Assembly (NCBI RefSeq): GCF_947179165.1
Contig: NC_077247.1
Coordinates: 45,180,935-45,244,934, forward strand
DNA length: 64,000 bases
Reading direction: 5' to 3'
Source: Solanum dulcamara
Lineage: Eukaryota > Streptophyta > Magnoliopsida > Solanales > Solanaceae
Positions 13,319-25,100 of this stretch are shown here, in pieces. The notes beneath the pieces are model-generated. The model saw only the letters and a program-made list of their open reading frames with translations, ran no database searches and had not been told where the DNA came from. Position 1 is the first letter of the stretch, and the number at the start of each line of letters is the position of its first letter. The position numbers and the translations under genes were made by a program.

Positions 13319-13724
13319 GAGATTAATTTAGTTTTTTTATTGAATTAATAGTTACTAATTTTAAATAAATAATTTTTTATATATTTAAATGTTTAAAAAA
13401 TAAATATTCTTAATTATTTAATATTCATATCTTAATACAATATCTTACAACATATTAAGAATTCAGATGTATATTCAGATTCAAAATCTAAATTTTAATG
13501 CACATCATAATATTCAAATTTCAAATATTTTAATCTTAATGAATACAAACAAGACCTTAAAAATATATAAGATTTTAAGTCTAAAGTAAGCGAGAATATT
13601 TGTGTATTTGTTATTTTAATTTTTGTATTGTTAATACATGTATCATTATTTAAGAAAAGTGTTATAAAAATGATTGGCCAAATATATAGTTTGTTTATGA
13701 GGAAAAATACTTCTTAAAGTAAGA

Positions 13725-13990
13725 AGTTTCGGAAAAATTACCTTAATACACAACTTATTTTATTATATTTTCTAAAATTTTCTACCATTTGAAAAAACAA
13801 AAATTCCTACTCTTTCCTATTTTAGGATGCATCACTTTACACAATGTATCCGACCGATATCTCGGAACGTCAGATACATCACTTTACGCAATATATCGGT
13901 CGGATACATCACTTTACGCGATGTATCAGTACGTTTTGGGATGTATCTGGATTCCACCAAATTTAAAAGATTTTTGTAGTTTGGAAAATA
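13725..13990. repeat. GATGTATC-type repeat element, copy 1
   Basis: The phrase ATACATCACTTTACGC with GATGTATC variants recurs three to four times between 13825 and 13945, partly as inverted words. The left flank (AAATTACCTTAATACACAAC followed by TTTTATTATA and CTAAAATTTTCTACCATTTGAAAAAA) matches the right end of the block in intron 3 of gene B, read on the other strand. The two are thus members of one repeat family in opposite orientation. No coding content. Confidence 0.55.
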
Positions 13991-14231
13991 ATAGAAATAA
14001 GATGTAGTTAACTCTTAACACTATGAGATTTGTATAATCATTCCATTTTTTTTAATTGTATATGCATAGAGTTTGAATCCCCTAATGAAACATAAAACTA
14101 GAGGACTTAATAATTTAGGGATTTCAAGTATATATTTTCAAGAATAGATACCAAGAATAGAAATAAGCACGAGCAGTAAAAGAAACTGAATTTTATGTCT
14201 AATCTGAGATAATTGTCACTACCCATTATCT

Positions 14232-14613
14232 CTGTATGTGAACATTTTTTGATTGTGATTCGTAAGGTGGACAACTTTATCTTAATCAAGAGTCAGGATA
14301 CAAATGTCTTAATATGTAGATTAGTGCTGGAAAAACAACATGAATATTATATTATCTTATCTCCTTATGTATTTGATTGCGTAAATTTTAGAAAGCATAA
14401 AATCAGCTTCCACTATTCAGTTTAGCTTTAGTTTTTCCTTTTTTCTTCAACAAAAAAGCTTTGGTAATTCTCACTTAAAATTATTTTGGGGAAAAAGTTG
14501 TCATATATTTATTGAAAATTCAGAAAATGATTAATCAGTTTTTAGTATCAACATGCATCATCCTCAATCGGCATTCATAATCACCGTATAATTTCTTTAA
14601 AATATTTTGTTAA
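14232..14613. repeat. Segmental duplication, copy 2 (unoccupied site)
   Basis: Paralogue of 12136-13318 in direct orientation. At about 14424-14436 it reads GCTTTAGTTTTTCC straight through, where copy 1 has the 634-bp element. It lies about 250 bases beyond the 3' end of gene B, while copy 1 lies upstream of gene A. Confidence 0.75.
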
Positions 14614-14781
14614 CAAATCTTAATACAATGTCTTAAGAAGTCAGATGTATAGTCAAATCAAATATATAAATCTTTATTCACATGTAAATTACCGAACGAA
14701 TTAGGCAAAGACATATAATAAATGTGAAATCGAAATTTCTCCAACTTATACTATCATGATATTAATATTCAACACATATCA

Positions 14782-14795
14782 GGGGGGGGGGGGGG
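14782..14795. repeat. G14 homopolymer
   Basis: Fourteen consecutive G residues, 70 bases past the gene B stop, in otherwise AT-rich DNA. The exact length may be a sequencing artefact. Confidence 0.8.
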
Positions 14796-14865
14796 TATTA
14801 TTTATTTTATTTTAATCCTTTCATAATCAAAGGATTTACTTATGTACCATAAATACAAATACTAA

Positions 14866-17800
14866 TTAATTTCTTAGATCATCTTCGCTAATGATTTTCA
14901 TGGTGTCCACATTTGATTTCCCGACAAGTTCACGGGTGAAAAATCCTTTAAAATACTCAGTGACTCCGATTTTTTTGAATCTTGGTGGTTTATGATGTGT
15001 AACAAGGCTACTTGCTGGGCCTAATATACCATCCAATCTTGGACTATGAAATGTTGCCACTGAAATCCTTTCTTTTTCTGAGTTCACCACAGATCTATGC
15101 TCTACGCTTCTGTAAATTCCATTTGAGAAAATCTGGTCCAAAAAAAACAAATAGAGATAAGAGGGGCTACAAATACGGATGTCAAATATATATATGGCTC
15201 AAAAAAAATTACATAAATCTTATGGTGTGAAAAGCTAATTACATTCTATTTCTATTATTTTTCGAATTACAAATTAAAAGAAAAATCCCTTAAATTTATA
15301 GGACCTTAGATACATTAGGAAATCTGCGAATACATAGCTCACGGATTGCGAATGATACCTTACTTAATGGGAGGGATGTATACTGGAGGGGAAGGATGTA
15401 TCCAAGAAGGGATAAGGATGCATCTGAGAGGGAAGGGGTGTATTTGGCCGAGAGTGAGGAATGTATCCGATAGGTGAGGGATGTATCCGAGAAGGAATAG
15501 AGATGTATCTGAGAGGAGATAAGGATATACGTGAGAGAGGATAGTGATAAATTCGAGAAGAGATTTTTATAATTTTTTTAAATGATAAGAAATTTTAGAG
15601 ACTATAATAAAATATGATGTGTATTTAGGTAATTTTTTCAAAACTTTAAGGCTTGTGCACAAGATAATTTCATAACTTCATATTGGGATGATTTTTGTCC
15701 AATCCAACAAACTGATTTTGAAAGTGATCTTCAATTTATTAGCGCAATTCTAGCTCATGTTTAAGATTTACTATAATTTGAATTTACTTTGATTTTTTTT
15801 TCTATGGGTCAAAGATTTGGATCTCGAATCTCAAAACTCTAATTTCAAGTCGAGGTCGGATCTCGAATTGGAAATAGGTCTCGAGCCACGAATCAAGGTT
15901 GGTATCTTTGGTTTGGTGTCAAAGTTGGGTCTCGATCCTATGTCGAGTCTTAAGGTTCGAGGTCAAGCCTATGAAATATTTTGATAGTTAAAAAAAACAA
16001 CTAAATATTCAGTTAAATACTATCTTATAAATTTAAATTGCCGAGTATATATAAAATGGAAAAGAATAATAGATAAAGAGAAGAGAAAGAGGGAATAAGT
16101 ACCTCAAAAGCATCTCCAACATTGACTACAAAAGCATTAGGAAGGGGTAAAACAGGAATCCAAATTCCATCTTTTTTAATTTGAAGACCTTGAGTTTCAT
16201 TGACTTGAAGAAGGATAGTTAAAGCAGAGGCATCAGAGTGAGGGCAAATGCCCATTACGTTGTCTGGTTGTGGACATGTTGGATAGTAATTCATCCTCAT
16301 TGATTGCATCCCTTCTTCAAAAAGACTCTTCACTTCTTCTTCATCAATCCCCAAAGCTTTACCCAACATTTTCAAAACTTTCATGCTTAGCTCCTTTATT
16401 TCTTCCGCGTACTCTTCAATCGTTTCTCTACATACGTATTAATAAGTGATTCTTTTACTTATTTTCTAATATTGTTCAGTACACAAGGGACGACGTTAGT
16501 TAATTATTTAGAGGGAGTATTGAAAACTTCTCTAAATTTGATGCAATTTATTTCCTAATCCATCACATGATATATCAAGTGGTGTCAAATTTTTGCAGGA
16601 GTATGAGATTTTTAATAAAAAATTAAGAAAAGTGTTGGAAATACTGTTAAACTTGACGAGAATTTAGAGGTCATGTTGTAAGATTGGAGATATATTTAAG
16701 ACTATCAATAATTTAAAAATAAAACTAATAATTCACGCCAAATTTAAATGTGTTTTTAATACTTCTCTCTAATTACTTATCTAATTACTTATGTACCTTA
16801 GTGAAAAGTAAAGTTGGGAAAATATAGGCATCCGCAAATATGGAGGTGCGGTCTTCAAGAAAAAGAGGTCTGCCCAGTCAAGCTTTTGTTCATCAGAGAC
16901 AACAAACAGCTGTCCAAATCCATCTGTATCCCCTGGCAATCGTTCAAATTTCTTCTTCTCTTCCAATGGCAGATTGAAGAATTTTTGAGTCTCGTGTTTC
17001 ACCTTCTCCACCATTGAAGAATTTACTCCATGATTAATCAACTGCAAAATGAGCTGAGCTTGTTAATACTGCTTCTTTCGTTTCAATTTGTTTGACCTAG
17101 AACTCGTTTGGATGAGCTTAAAAAAAGTAATTTTTATGTATGAAGTGCTTTTAGAACTTTAAAGTACTGAAAGTTATTTTTATAATAAGCAGTTGAGTGT
17201 TTGGATAAAAATGATTAAATAAGAAAAATTATGTGAATTTTAGGGTTAAAAGAATAAAAAAGATAGTTTGGAAATTTAGTTAAAATATAATAGATATAAA
17301 AGTAATTTTCATGGTTAAAGAAAATGATTTTAAGCACTTAAAAAAAAAGTTAGAAATTCTAACTTTTCATTTTTAACTGACTTTAAGAACTTTCTGACTT
17401 AAAGTTAGTATTAGGCAAACACGTCCAAAAGCTAAAAAATGACTTTAAATTAATCTTGACCAACTTAAAGCCAATCCAGGCTCCTAATTTTGTTAGTCTG
17501 TTTCAAAAAATGGCTCCACATCCTTCTTTTCAAAAAGTGAGCTTGGCCTAGTTTGGGGCTTCCATGTGGTATTGCATCTTCCCTTTTTAAATATTTTTTA
17601 AATTTTAATTTTTCAATTGACATATTTAAAAACCACATAAAACAAATTAAAGGGCATTTTAGTTTATGATTTAGATAGATTTTTTAATTTTTTATCACAA
17701 AATTCAAAAGTTTGTTCTTTACTTTCTTAAATTCTGTATCAAGCCAAAACATGTTACTCAATTTGAAACAAATGGAGTAATGCCCCCTATGGTCCACTTT

Positions 17801-18252
17801 GGCCCAATCCAGCCTCAAAAAGTAAAAAAAACTCAACTTCACGATCCAATGAATTCCTCAAATTCGAATGATACAAGGCGAACTAAAATAGGCTGATTGA
17901 TCCAGGTAGATATAGACTCCAATCATATATCACGTGCAAAGTTAGAATTAATGATTTTTTTTGAAACGAACTAAGAAAAATAAATAGGACAAACAAAAAA
18001 CTGAAACTATACCTGAAAGAAACCCCACTGTTGAGCTGCAAAGTGCAACTTCTGAAGCTCAAGATTCATGGAGTCATGATCGCTATTGTTGATTAAACGT
18101 TGCATATCAATGACTGGAACTTCCTTATTTGATGATGAGATTGAACGGTCCTGATCATCACGAACATATCGCGAAGGAATCGTCACGAGTTTCTTCTTGG
18201 CCAGTTCCTGGACAGAAGGAACTTCCATGTAATTAACTTGTAGTTCTCCCAT
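14866..18252 (-). CDS. Gene B: SRG1-like 2-oxoglutarate/Fe(II) dioxygenase, intact
   Basis: Exons in coding order: 18252-18013, 17041-16797, 16427-16103, 15132-14866 (240, 245, 325 and 267 bases), giving 358 residues, with GT-AG introns of the same phases as gene A. DIOX_N is followed by the beta-helix domain. Iron ligands are H225, D227 (PHSDA) and H282 (EHR); the 2-oxoglutarate motif is RIS (R292, S294). The N terminus MGELQVNYMEVPSVQEL is shorter than in gene A. The fully conserved active site suggests a working enzyme. Intron 3 holds a GATGTATC minisatellite and intron 1 a MITE-like inverted repeat. Function beyond a small-molecule oxygenase is not predictable. Confidence 0.93.
15285..15655. 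repeat. GATGTATC minisatellite element, copy 2, in intron 3 of gene B
   Basis: Between 15360 and 15560 the words GGGATGTATCCGAGAGG and variants recur about nine times at 20-27 base intervals, giving a purine-rich strand. The right border (TATAATAAAATATGATGTGTATTTAGGTAATTTTTTC region) is the reverse complement of the left border of the repeat at 13725. It appears to be a second, expanded copy of that family. Confidence 0.6.
17098..17475. repeat. MITE-like inverted repeat in intron 1 of gene B
   Basis: The left part reads CTCGTTTGGATGAGCTTAAA and the right part GGCAAACACGTCCAAAAGCT, which pair as rough inverted ends. The AAGTGCTTTTAG and TTTAAGCACTTAAA words inside are also complementary. A related sequence (AAAGTAATTTTTAAGTCAAA) is near 29670. 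Borders and target duplication are not clear. Confidence 0.4.
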
Positions 18253-18286
18253 ATATGTTTAACTGCTTAATTCTATGGCGTCCCAA

Positions 18287-18294
18287 TATTTATA
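18287..18294 (-). promoter_or_regulatory. TATA-like box upstream of gene B
   Basis: TATAAATA on the minus strand, 34 bases before the gene B ATG. The spacing would leave almost no 5' leader, so either the leader is extremely short or another promoter or a downstream start is used. Confidence 0.3.
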
Positions 18295-18639
18295 ATTAAT
18301 TTGATATTATAGTAACTCTACGTACGATCCCTTTCCTTTCACTTCTGTCCACAACTATTTTACGTAAGATGATATCTCAATTTGATTAAATTAAATTATT
18401 GCATGTGAGGTGAGGTCAATAGAACTCTCACAATTGGTCTGCAAAAATAGGACCAACAAAGACCTTAAGCAGAATAGACATGTACCAGCAGAAGCATCTG
18501 GTAATTTTCTTGATCATAAATATGCATGTGGGATAATAGAGACACTTGCAATATGTTTGTTCTACTTCTTCTTCTTTTTTTTTTAGTTTATTTCAAAAAA
18601 AATATTTTTTTTCTTTTTGGAAATTCTTCAATTTTAATT

Positions 18640-19290
18640 TTTTACATGACATGTTTAACATCACAAGATTCAAAAATCTTTTTAAATCAAAACCATACAA
18701 ACAAATTAAAACAAATAATAGTAATTTATAAGAACCATCATTATATAACCATTCATCAATAGATGTCGCTACCCAAATTGCGTATAAATGAACCACATGC
18801 AAACTAAATTATATATATATAAACGGAGTAATTTGCAATTTTTCAAATTATGTGTCAAGTCAAAATCATATAAATAAATTAAAACGAAGAAAATAATAAT
18901 TTATAAGGACCACCGATGTATAACCATCATGTCGCTACCCAAATTGTATATAATGAACCACCTGCAAGCTAGACTATATATATATAATATAGTAATTTGT
19001 AATTTATTAAATTATGTGTTAAAGTCAAAATTATTTAAATAAATTAAAACGAAGGGAATAATAATTTATAAGGACCACCATATCATTCATCAGTAGATGT
19101 CGCTATTCAAATTGTGTATAAATGAACCACACGCAAACTAGACTATTTATAATTTTTTAAATCAAATGTCAAGTTAAAATCATATAAATAAATTAAAACG
19201 AAAGGAATAATAATTTATAAGGACCACTATAATGTAAATATCGCTACTCAAATTGCATATAAATGAACCACGCGCAAACTAAACTATATA
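18640..19290. repeat. Four-copy tandem repeat of about 140-170 bases
   Basis: Each unit contains, in order, AAATTAAAACGAA-like, AATAATTTATAAGGACCA, GTCGCTACCCAAATTG and AATGAACCACATGCAAACTA sequence. The GTCGCT marker falls at 18765, 18931, 19099 and (as ATCGCT) 19240, so periods are 166, 168 and 141 bases. A fifth diverged piece of the same theme is at 21650-21745. It is non-coding and of unknown function. Confidence 0.75.
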
Positions 19291-19298
19291 TCCAAAGT

Positions 19299-20193
19299 AA
19301 TTAGCGATTTGGACACCCAACATATACACTCTGTTATGACTTACACCTCATCCTTTATTTTGTTATGATTTATACCACAACCTATTTTCTTCATTACAAA
19401 ATCATTAAAAGTCACTTTTCCAAGAATTTACAGAGGGCAAAATAGGAAATAAGGAGTAAGAAAACAAATATAAATGTTTAAATTAAAAGAAATTTTCAAA
19501 AATTATTAAAAGAATCCCCTCTCTCTTTCTATCAGTTCCTTTCATCTCTCCACTGAATTATCTTAGTGTTCTTCATCTCTCTCTTTCCCCCTTTCACCCA
19601 TCAACTTTCAATATATGTAATTTAAATTGCTCACTGGTAAATTCAACGGTGTCTATAAGTCAGTTCAGAAATTTTTTAAAAACAAATGAATACACGATCA
19701 AATAGTAATACACAACACAGAAATAATTTCATAAATGATGTACACATGTATATATAGTTCCAATTTGAGAAATGGGTACCTGTATATAGAGGAGTAACTA
19801 GGATAGTAAGCTTATAGAAAAAAAAAAGTTATTAAGTTTTTGATGAATTATTTACACATATTATTAAGTAGAATTTTTAACATAAATACGAAATATATGT
19901 CAAAATTACTGTCGAACACGCAGGCGAAAGATATATGCACTGAATCTGATAATTCTTTTTATAATTATACATAATTCTGCACTTGAAAGTGAGATATGAA
20001 TTATAATATATACCAGACAATTCCATGTTATGCCTTTTGTAAACTACATGAAAAAGTGATTTTTTTTATGGTTTTGTAATAAACAAAGAAATTAGGGTGC
20101 AAATCACGTAAAAAATAAAAGCTAAGGTGTGAATCATAAAAAAGGATATACATTAGAGATGCAAATCACAAATCACTCTATATACACGTTCTA
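19299..20193. mobile_element. Long-terminal-inverted-repeat element (foldback or Mutator-like candidate)
   Basis: The first about 125 bases (GCGATTTGGACACCC, then ACTTACACCTCATCC, TTTATACCACAACC and CATTACAAAATCATT) match the reverse complement of the last about 125 bases (20060-20190) in the same word order, with about one change in four. The middle contains CT-rich and AT-rich non-coding sequence. I found no convincing target duplication and no transposase. Confidence 0.55.
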
Positions 20194-20627
20194 GTTAGGA
20201 TTTTGATTACTTCGTTTGTTTCAATTTAATTGTGTTGTTACCGTGTTACTTTTTTTTTAAAAAAAAATTAAAGTTAACAGATTCTCGATTCTTAAAAAAA
20301 TATAATTTATTGGGTTTTGGACATATTATGTATATATAAAATAAATTTGAAAAAAGATTCATTCATTTGTTAAAAAATTGGCTTGTTTATGTTATTTTTG
20401 TGTGAAAAAAGCTCATGGGTTAACTAAAAACTCATCTGATTTTGCAAAATCATAGTATCCACGAGGCGAGCAATAATAAATACCATTCAATATGACAATG
20501 AATATCACAGATTTCTGGTAGAAAGCAAAAGAATCATTAAAGGGCTTTAAGATTGGAAGACTACAACAATAGGATAAGAAAATTTCACCAAAACAAAAAA
20601 AATCAAAAAACTGTGAGACTTCAAAAA

Positions 20628-20737
20628 ATTTAATCTAATTTATTTTTAATTCAATTTTCTTATATAATATATTTCTGGAAAGCCGATAAAAGTCAATCAT
20701 GATTATTAAAGTTTCAGACGATAATATTTGACAAGCA

Positions 20738-20791
<54 letters not shown>

Positions 20792-20910
20792 GTCAATTTT
20801 TTAAAAATCATATCTCACTCGTTTTTAATCTGTTTTTTATCATAATATAATTTCGGAAAGCTCAAAACGAGTAGATCATGATTTCATAATGTTTAGGCCA
20901 AAATTTCAGC
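20628..20910. repeat. Internal direct duplication around a TA microsatellite
   Basis: The words TTTTTAAT, TATAATATATTTCTGGAAAGC and AATCATGATT (20640-20705) recur in order as TTTTTAATCTG, CATAATATAATTTCGGAAAGC and GATCATGATTTC (20821-20885). The two halves flank a (TA)23 run. It is non-coding and the origin is unclear. Confidence 0.5.
20741..20786. repeat. (TA)23 microsatellite
   Basis: Forty-six bases of uninterrupted TA dinucleotide. It should be length-polymorphic between accessions and able to form a cruciform. Confidence 0.95.
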
Positions 20911-21529
20911 AAATGATGGTGAAAACGCAGGAAAAACAGAAACTGTTTTCTATTAAACTTGTCAAAAAATAGTCAACCCTAAAGGTTTCAACTTAAATTT
21001 ATAAAACAATGATCTCAAGTTGATTTACATGGAAATAACGACGGATCATTCAAAGCACAACGGATTGTGTATCTTTAGATTCGCAACGGATTGTTGTTAT
21101 TGCTATCAAGAGAATTTGCCCCCAGTCTTCTTGAGTTTCACTAGGAAATCAAGATTAATATTCACAAACTAAATGTCATTTTTCGTATGTTGATGAGATT
21201 TATGAAGCTAGGATAAATTTCTTTTTTCTGATTTTTGTCTTTTTGATGCGTTACTTTCATAGAAGACTCCTTTCCCCTTTTTAAGTATGAACGGTTGAGT
21301 GGTTATAAAACTGTTCCCTTTTTTTTTAAAAAATAATAATTTGACCAGTACTCATTTCCTCCTCCTAAAAGAATAAGTTTGAACAGTTATAACTTAATTG
21401 TTCTACCTTTATTTTAAATCAAATATATCATTTATTTTTATGAATCAGATAAAATTGAATCGAATTAATTCATATGGACGATCCATGATCCAAAAAAAAT
21501 CTTACATCGACGGACAAGGCAACAAAATA

Positions 21530-21745
21530 AAATTTGATCACTTCTGTCCACAATTATTTTATGGTCGTCCCAATTTGATCATCTAGGAGGCTCTAATTAG
21601 ATTATTGTGTGTGTGGTCAGTAAAACTTTATGATACTTTGCAACGTTTTAATTGGTGGGTAAATATGTAGGATGGCGACAAGACTATTAGGTACTAGTAG
21701 ATAATGAACCGCCTCCAAAATAGACTATATACTTAAATTTTCAAG
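21530..21745. repeat. Relic of a gene-B-like upstream region
   Basis: CACTTCTGTCCACAATTATTTTA, then CAATTTGAT and ATTAGATTATTG, resembles the region upstream of gene B at 18340-18400 in the same order. It is followed by AATGAACCGCCTCCAAAATAGACTATAT, which resembles the tandem-repeat unit beyond gene B. It may mark a deleted or rearranged duplicate of the gene B promoter region. The remaining spacer (20911-21529 and 21746-22135) shows nothing else I can identify. Confidence 0.5.
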
Positions 21746-22135
21746 CATCAAACAAGCATATTAAAATGGGGTATACCAAGTTATTAGATTTTATATTTCT
21801 AACTCTTAATTTTATATAAAATTTGTCAACTTATTACTTATAATGATTGCATTAGTAAAAGGGTGGTTTCCAACATTAAATTGATAAAATCTAACATAAA
21901 ATAAATAATTTAAAAAAAATATTCAAAGAAATCATTTTAAAAAAAATAATCTAAAGTATACTTAGATCCCTAATTAAAATTTTGCTTTAGGCTTCCAATT
22001 ATGTTGAGACGCCCCTGATAGCAATATTGATGTAAATTAAAGAGTATTTTGATATATTCTATACATTAACAAGTCCATCCAAATTATTAAACAAGATAGC
22101 TGTTGGTATCCAAATGGAATAAAATGCAACATTGA

Positions 22136-25100
22136 TCAATTGCTCCCATCATCTCCATTTCCAATCCTTAGAGTATGTATGTAAGATTTTCCAACGAGCT
22201 CTTGTGAAAAAAATCCTTTGAAATAATCGGCCACTCCAATCCTCCTAAATTGTGCAGGGCATTGAGGAGTGAGGAGGCTAGGTGCTGGACCTAAATCACT
22301 ATCCAATTTGGGGCTCAAAAATGTAGCAATCGAGATCCTCTCCTTGTCCTCGTTAACGATGGCTCGATATTCGATGCTCTTGTAAATTCCATTTGTAACA
22401 ATCTGCAAATATTGTCAGAGATTATTTATTTTGAGCCACAAATTGACTTCTATCATACCAAACATACTTATTTCTCACCTCTAAAATGTCTCCAATGTTG
22501 ATAACAAATGCATCAGGACGATATGGAACAGGAATCCAAGCTCCATCTTTCTTAATTTGAAGGCCTTCAGTTTCATTAACTTGAAGGAGTATGGTTAAAC
22601 CAATAGAATCAGTGTGAGGGCATAAGCCCATTACAAGCTCGGGTTGAGGACAAGGTGGGTAATAATTTATTCTCATCATTTGTGTCGCGTCTTCTTCAAA
22701 TAGTACATTCATATCCTCTGCTTTCATCCCTAAAGTTCTTGCCATTGTGTAGAGAATTTTCATAGCAAGCTCCTTGAGTGCTATTGTGTATTGTTCCAGC
22801 GCATCCCTTGACGATCCAATAATTTAAATATTGTATACATAAGGTAGAAAAAAGATCCACTAAATATTTAACTGTAAAATCAGTTATTATTATACCTGAG
22901 TGAAGGGGGAAGCTTTGGAAACAAGTGAGGCTTTCTCAAATGAGTAGGGAGAGTGATCATGTAAAGTATGTCAGCCCAATCTAATTTTTGTTCTTCAGAT
23001 ACAACAAAGGCTTGCCCATATCCTTCGAGATCTCCTTCTTCTTGCTCAAATTTCTTCTTCTCTTCCATTGGTAGATCGAAAAATGCTCTGGTTTCTGACT
23101 TCACTTTCTCCATCAATGATGAACTCACTCCGTGATTCACCAGCTGCACATGTAAGCGATTTTAAAAATCGATATATAGTGTAGTTATAATTCTCCATTT
23201 TTTAATTGTTCTTTGTATTTCTTCATTTGTATTGATCAGGGTTGGAACAAAGTACTAGTATTTAATTAAGAATCATGGGATAACGAAAGTACATTGTATC
23301 TCTTTCGGAAGGAAGCACCACAACTAAAGTTTGATATGATAATAAATGATGAAAATAAATTAGACACGAGAATTTTACGTGAAAACTCCTCAAACAGATA
23401 GAGAGAAAAACCAAGGGATAGAAGAATTTTACTAGTAAAATATGGGAGTACACTGCTCTCAAATATAAGGAGAAAACAACAATTAACACTCATCTCTTGT
23501 AAAAGGAATAACTCACTAAAGAGAACACTCAAGACTACAATATTTATCTTGATGTATAACTCTCTTTGTATTCTTACTCTCTCTTTTGTGTTGGGATGAA
23601 TTAAATGAGGGCATGAGTCCCTCTATTTATAGAGAGCATGAAACGCGTAAACGGATTTTACGCGTTTCATTAAAATGAGTAAAAAGGCAGCCGGCAACAA
23701 TTTTTGTCAACAAAGTCTGCCTCTGCCTAATTTTTCTACCTACTTTTTCCTGCCTACTTTTTCCTTTTTTGACTTAGACTTTTTTTGCATTCTCCCACTT
23801 GAAGATTTAATTGACAATCAATTAAGTCTTCACACCATCTTTTCTACCCAATTTCTACAAAGTTACATTTTTGTTAGGCCAACAGAAGATCGACACCATA
23901 TAAACTTGTTACTGTTGATCGATTTCGTAAGCATATCTGACAGGTTGTCATTAGTGTGAATTTTCCGAATTTAGTGACTTTCTTCCACCTTCTCACGAAC
24001 AAAGTGATACTGAACTCGTATGTGCTTTGTCCTTAAATGAAATGCCGAATTCTTTGCAAGATGCAAAGCCCTTTGACTCTCACAAAACAGAGCAGTCTTC
24101 TCTTGTTTGTGCCCGAGCTCCTCCAGTAACATCTGCATCCATATTGCCTCTTTGCTAGCTTGTGTAAATGCTACATATTCTGCTTCTATCGTAGATATAG
24201 CCACGATAGATTGCAGTTTTGAAACCCAGCTTACAGCTCCTCCAGCAAGAGTAAACACATAACTAGTGGTGGACTTACTTTTATCAAGATCACCTGCATA
24301 ATCTAAATCAACATAATCTTTAACAGTAAAGTCTGATCCTCCATAACACATTGCAACATCTGAGGTACCCTTGATATATCTCAGGATCCTCTTAACATTA
24401 TTCAAATGTTCTCTATCAGGATTAGCCATGTATCGACTAATCACTCTCACTTCTTGTGCAATGTCAGGTCTTGTACATACCATGATGATTATTAAACTTC
24501 CCACTACTGATGCATACGGTACTCGAGACATCTCCATCCTCTCTGCTTCATTGCTAGGACTCATACTTGAGGATAACTTAAAATTAATAGGAAGTGGGTA
24601 GAAATTGACTTACAATCTTGTATCTTGAAGCGTCTTAAGATTTTCGTCAAGTAGTTCTTTTGAGAAAGCTAAATCTTCCTATTATTTCTATCTCAGTGAA
24701 TTTGCATCCCTAGAATCTTGTTTGCTGGTTCCAAGTCCTTCATTTCAAACTCCCTAGACAATTGTGCTTTTAAATTTGTGAGACGATCTTTGTTGGGGCT
24801 TGCTACCAACATGTCATCAACATACAACAGCAAAATAACAAAATCGTCATCACCAAATCTCTTGTAATAAACACAGGGGATCTGAACTATGTCTGTCATA
24901 TCCAAGACTTATAATGAAGGAATCAAATCTCTTATACCAATATCCCGGAGCCTATTTGAGACCATATAGAGATTTGTTCAACCTGCAAACCAAGTTCTCT
25001 TTTTCCTGTTCTTCAAAACCTTCTGGTTGGGGCATGCAAATTTCTTCTTCAAGCTCTCCATGAAGAAATACAGTTTTGACATCTAACTGCTCCAAGTGCA

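Noticed and set aside
14782..14795. G14 run as a G-quadruplex regulator of gene B
   Set aside because: A single G run of uncertain length is not enough, and homopolymer error is likely.
18526..18802. Overlapping frames of 60-78 codons on both strands upstream of the tandem array
   Set aside because: They are Phe/Leu/Lys-rich translations of T- and A-runs with no family signature.
20741..20786. (TA)23 as a replication origin or matrix attachment site
   Set aside because: Nothing but the microsatellite supports it; plant genomes have many such runs.
23675..23959. A 94-codon plus-strand frame at the copia LTR border
   Set aside because: It is antisense to the element, crosses the LTR end and polypurine tract, and has no domain.
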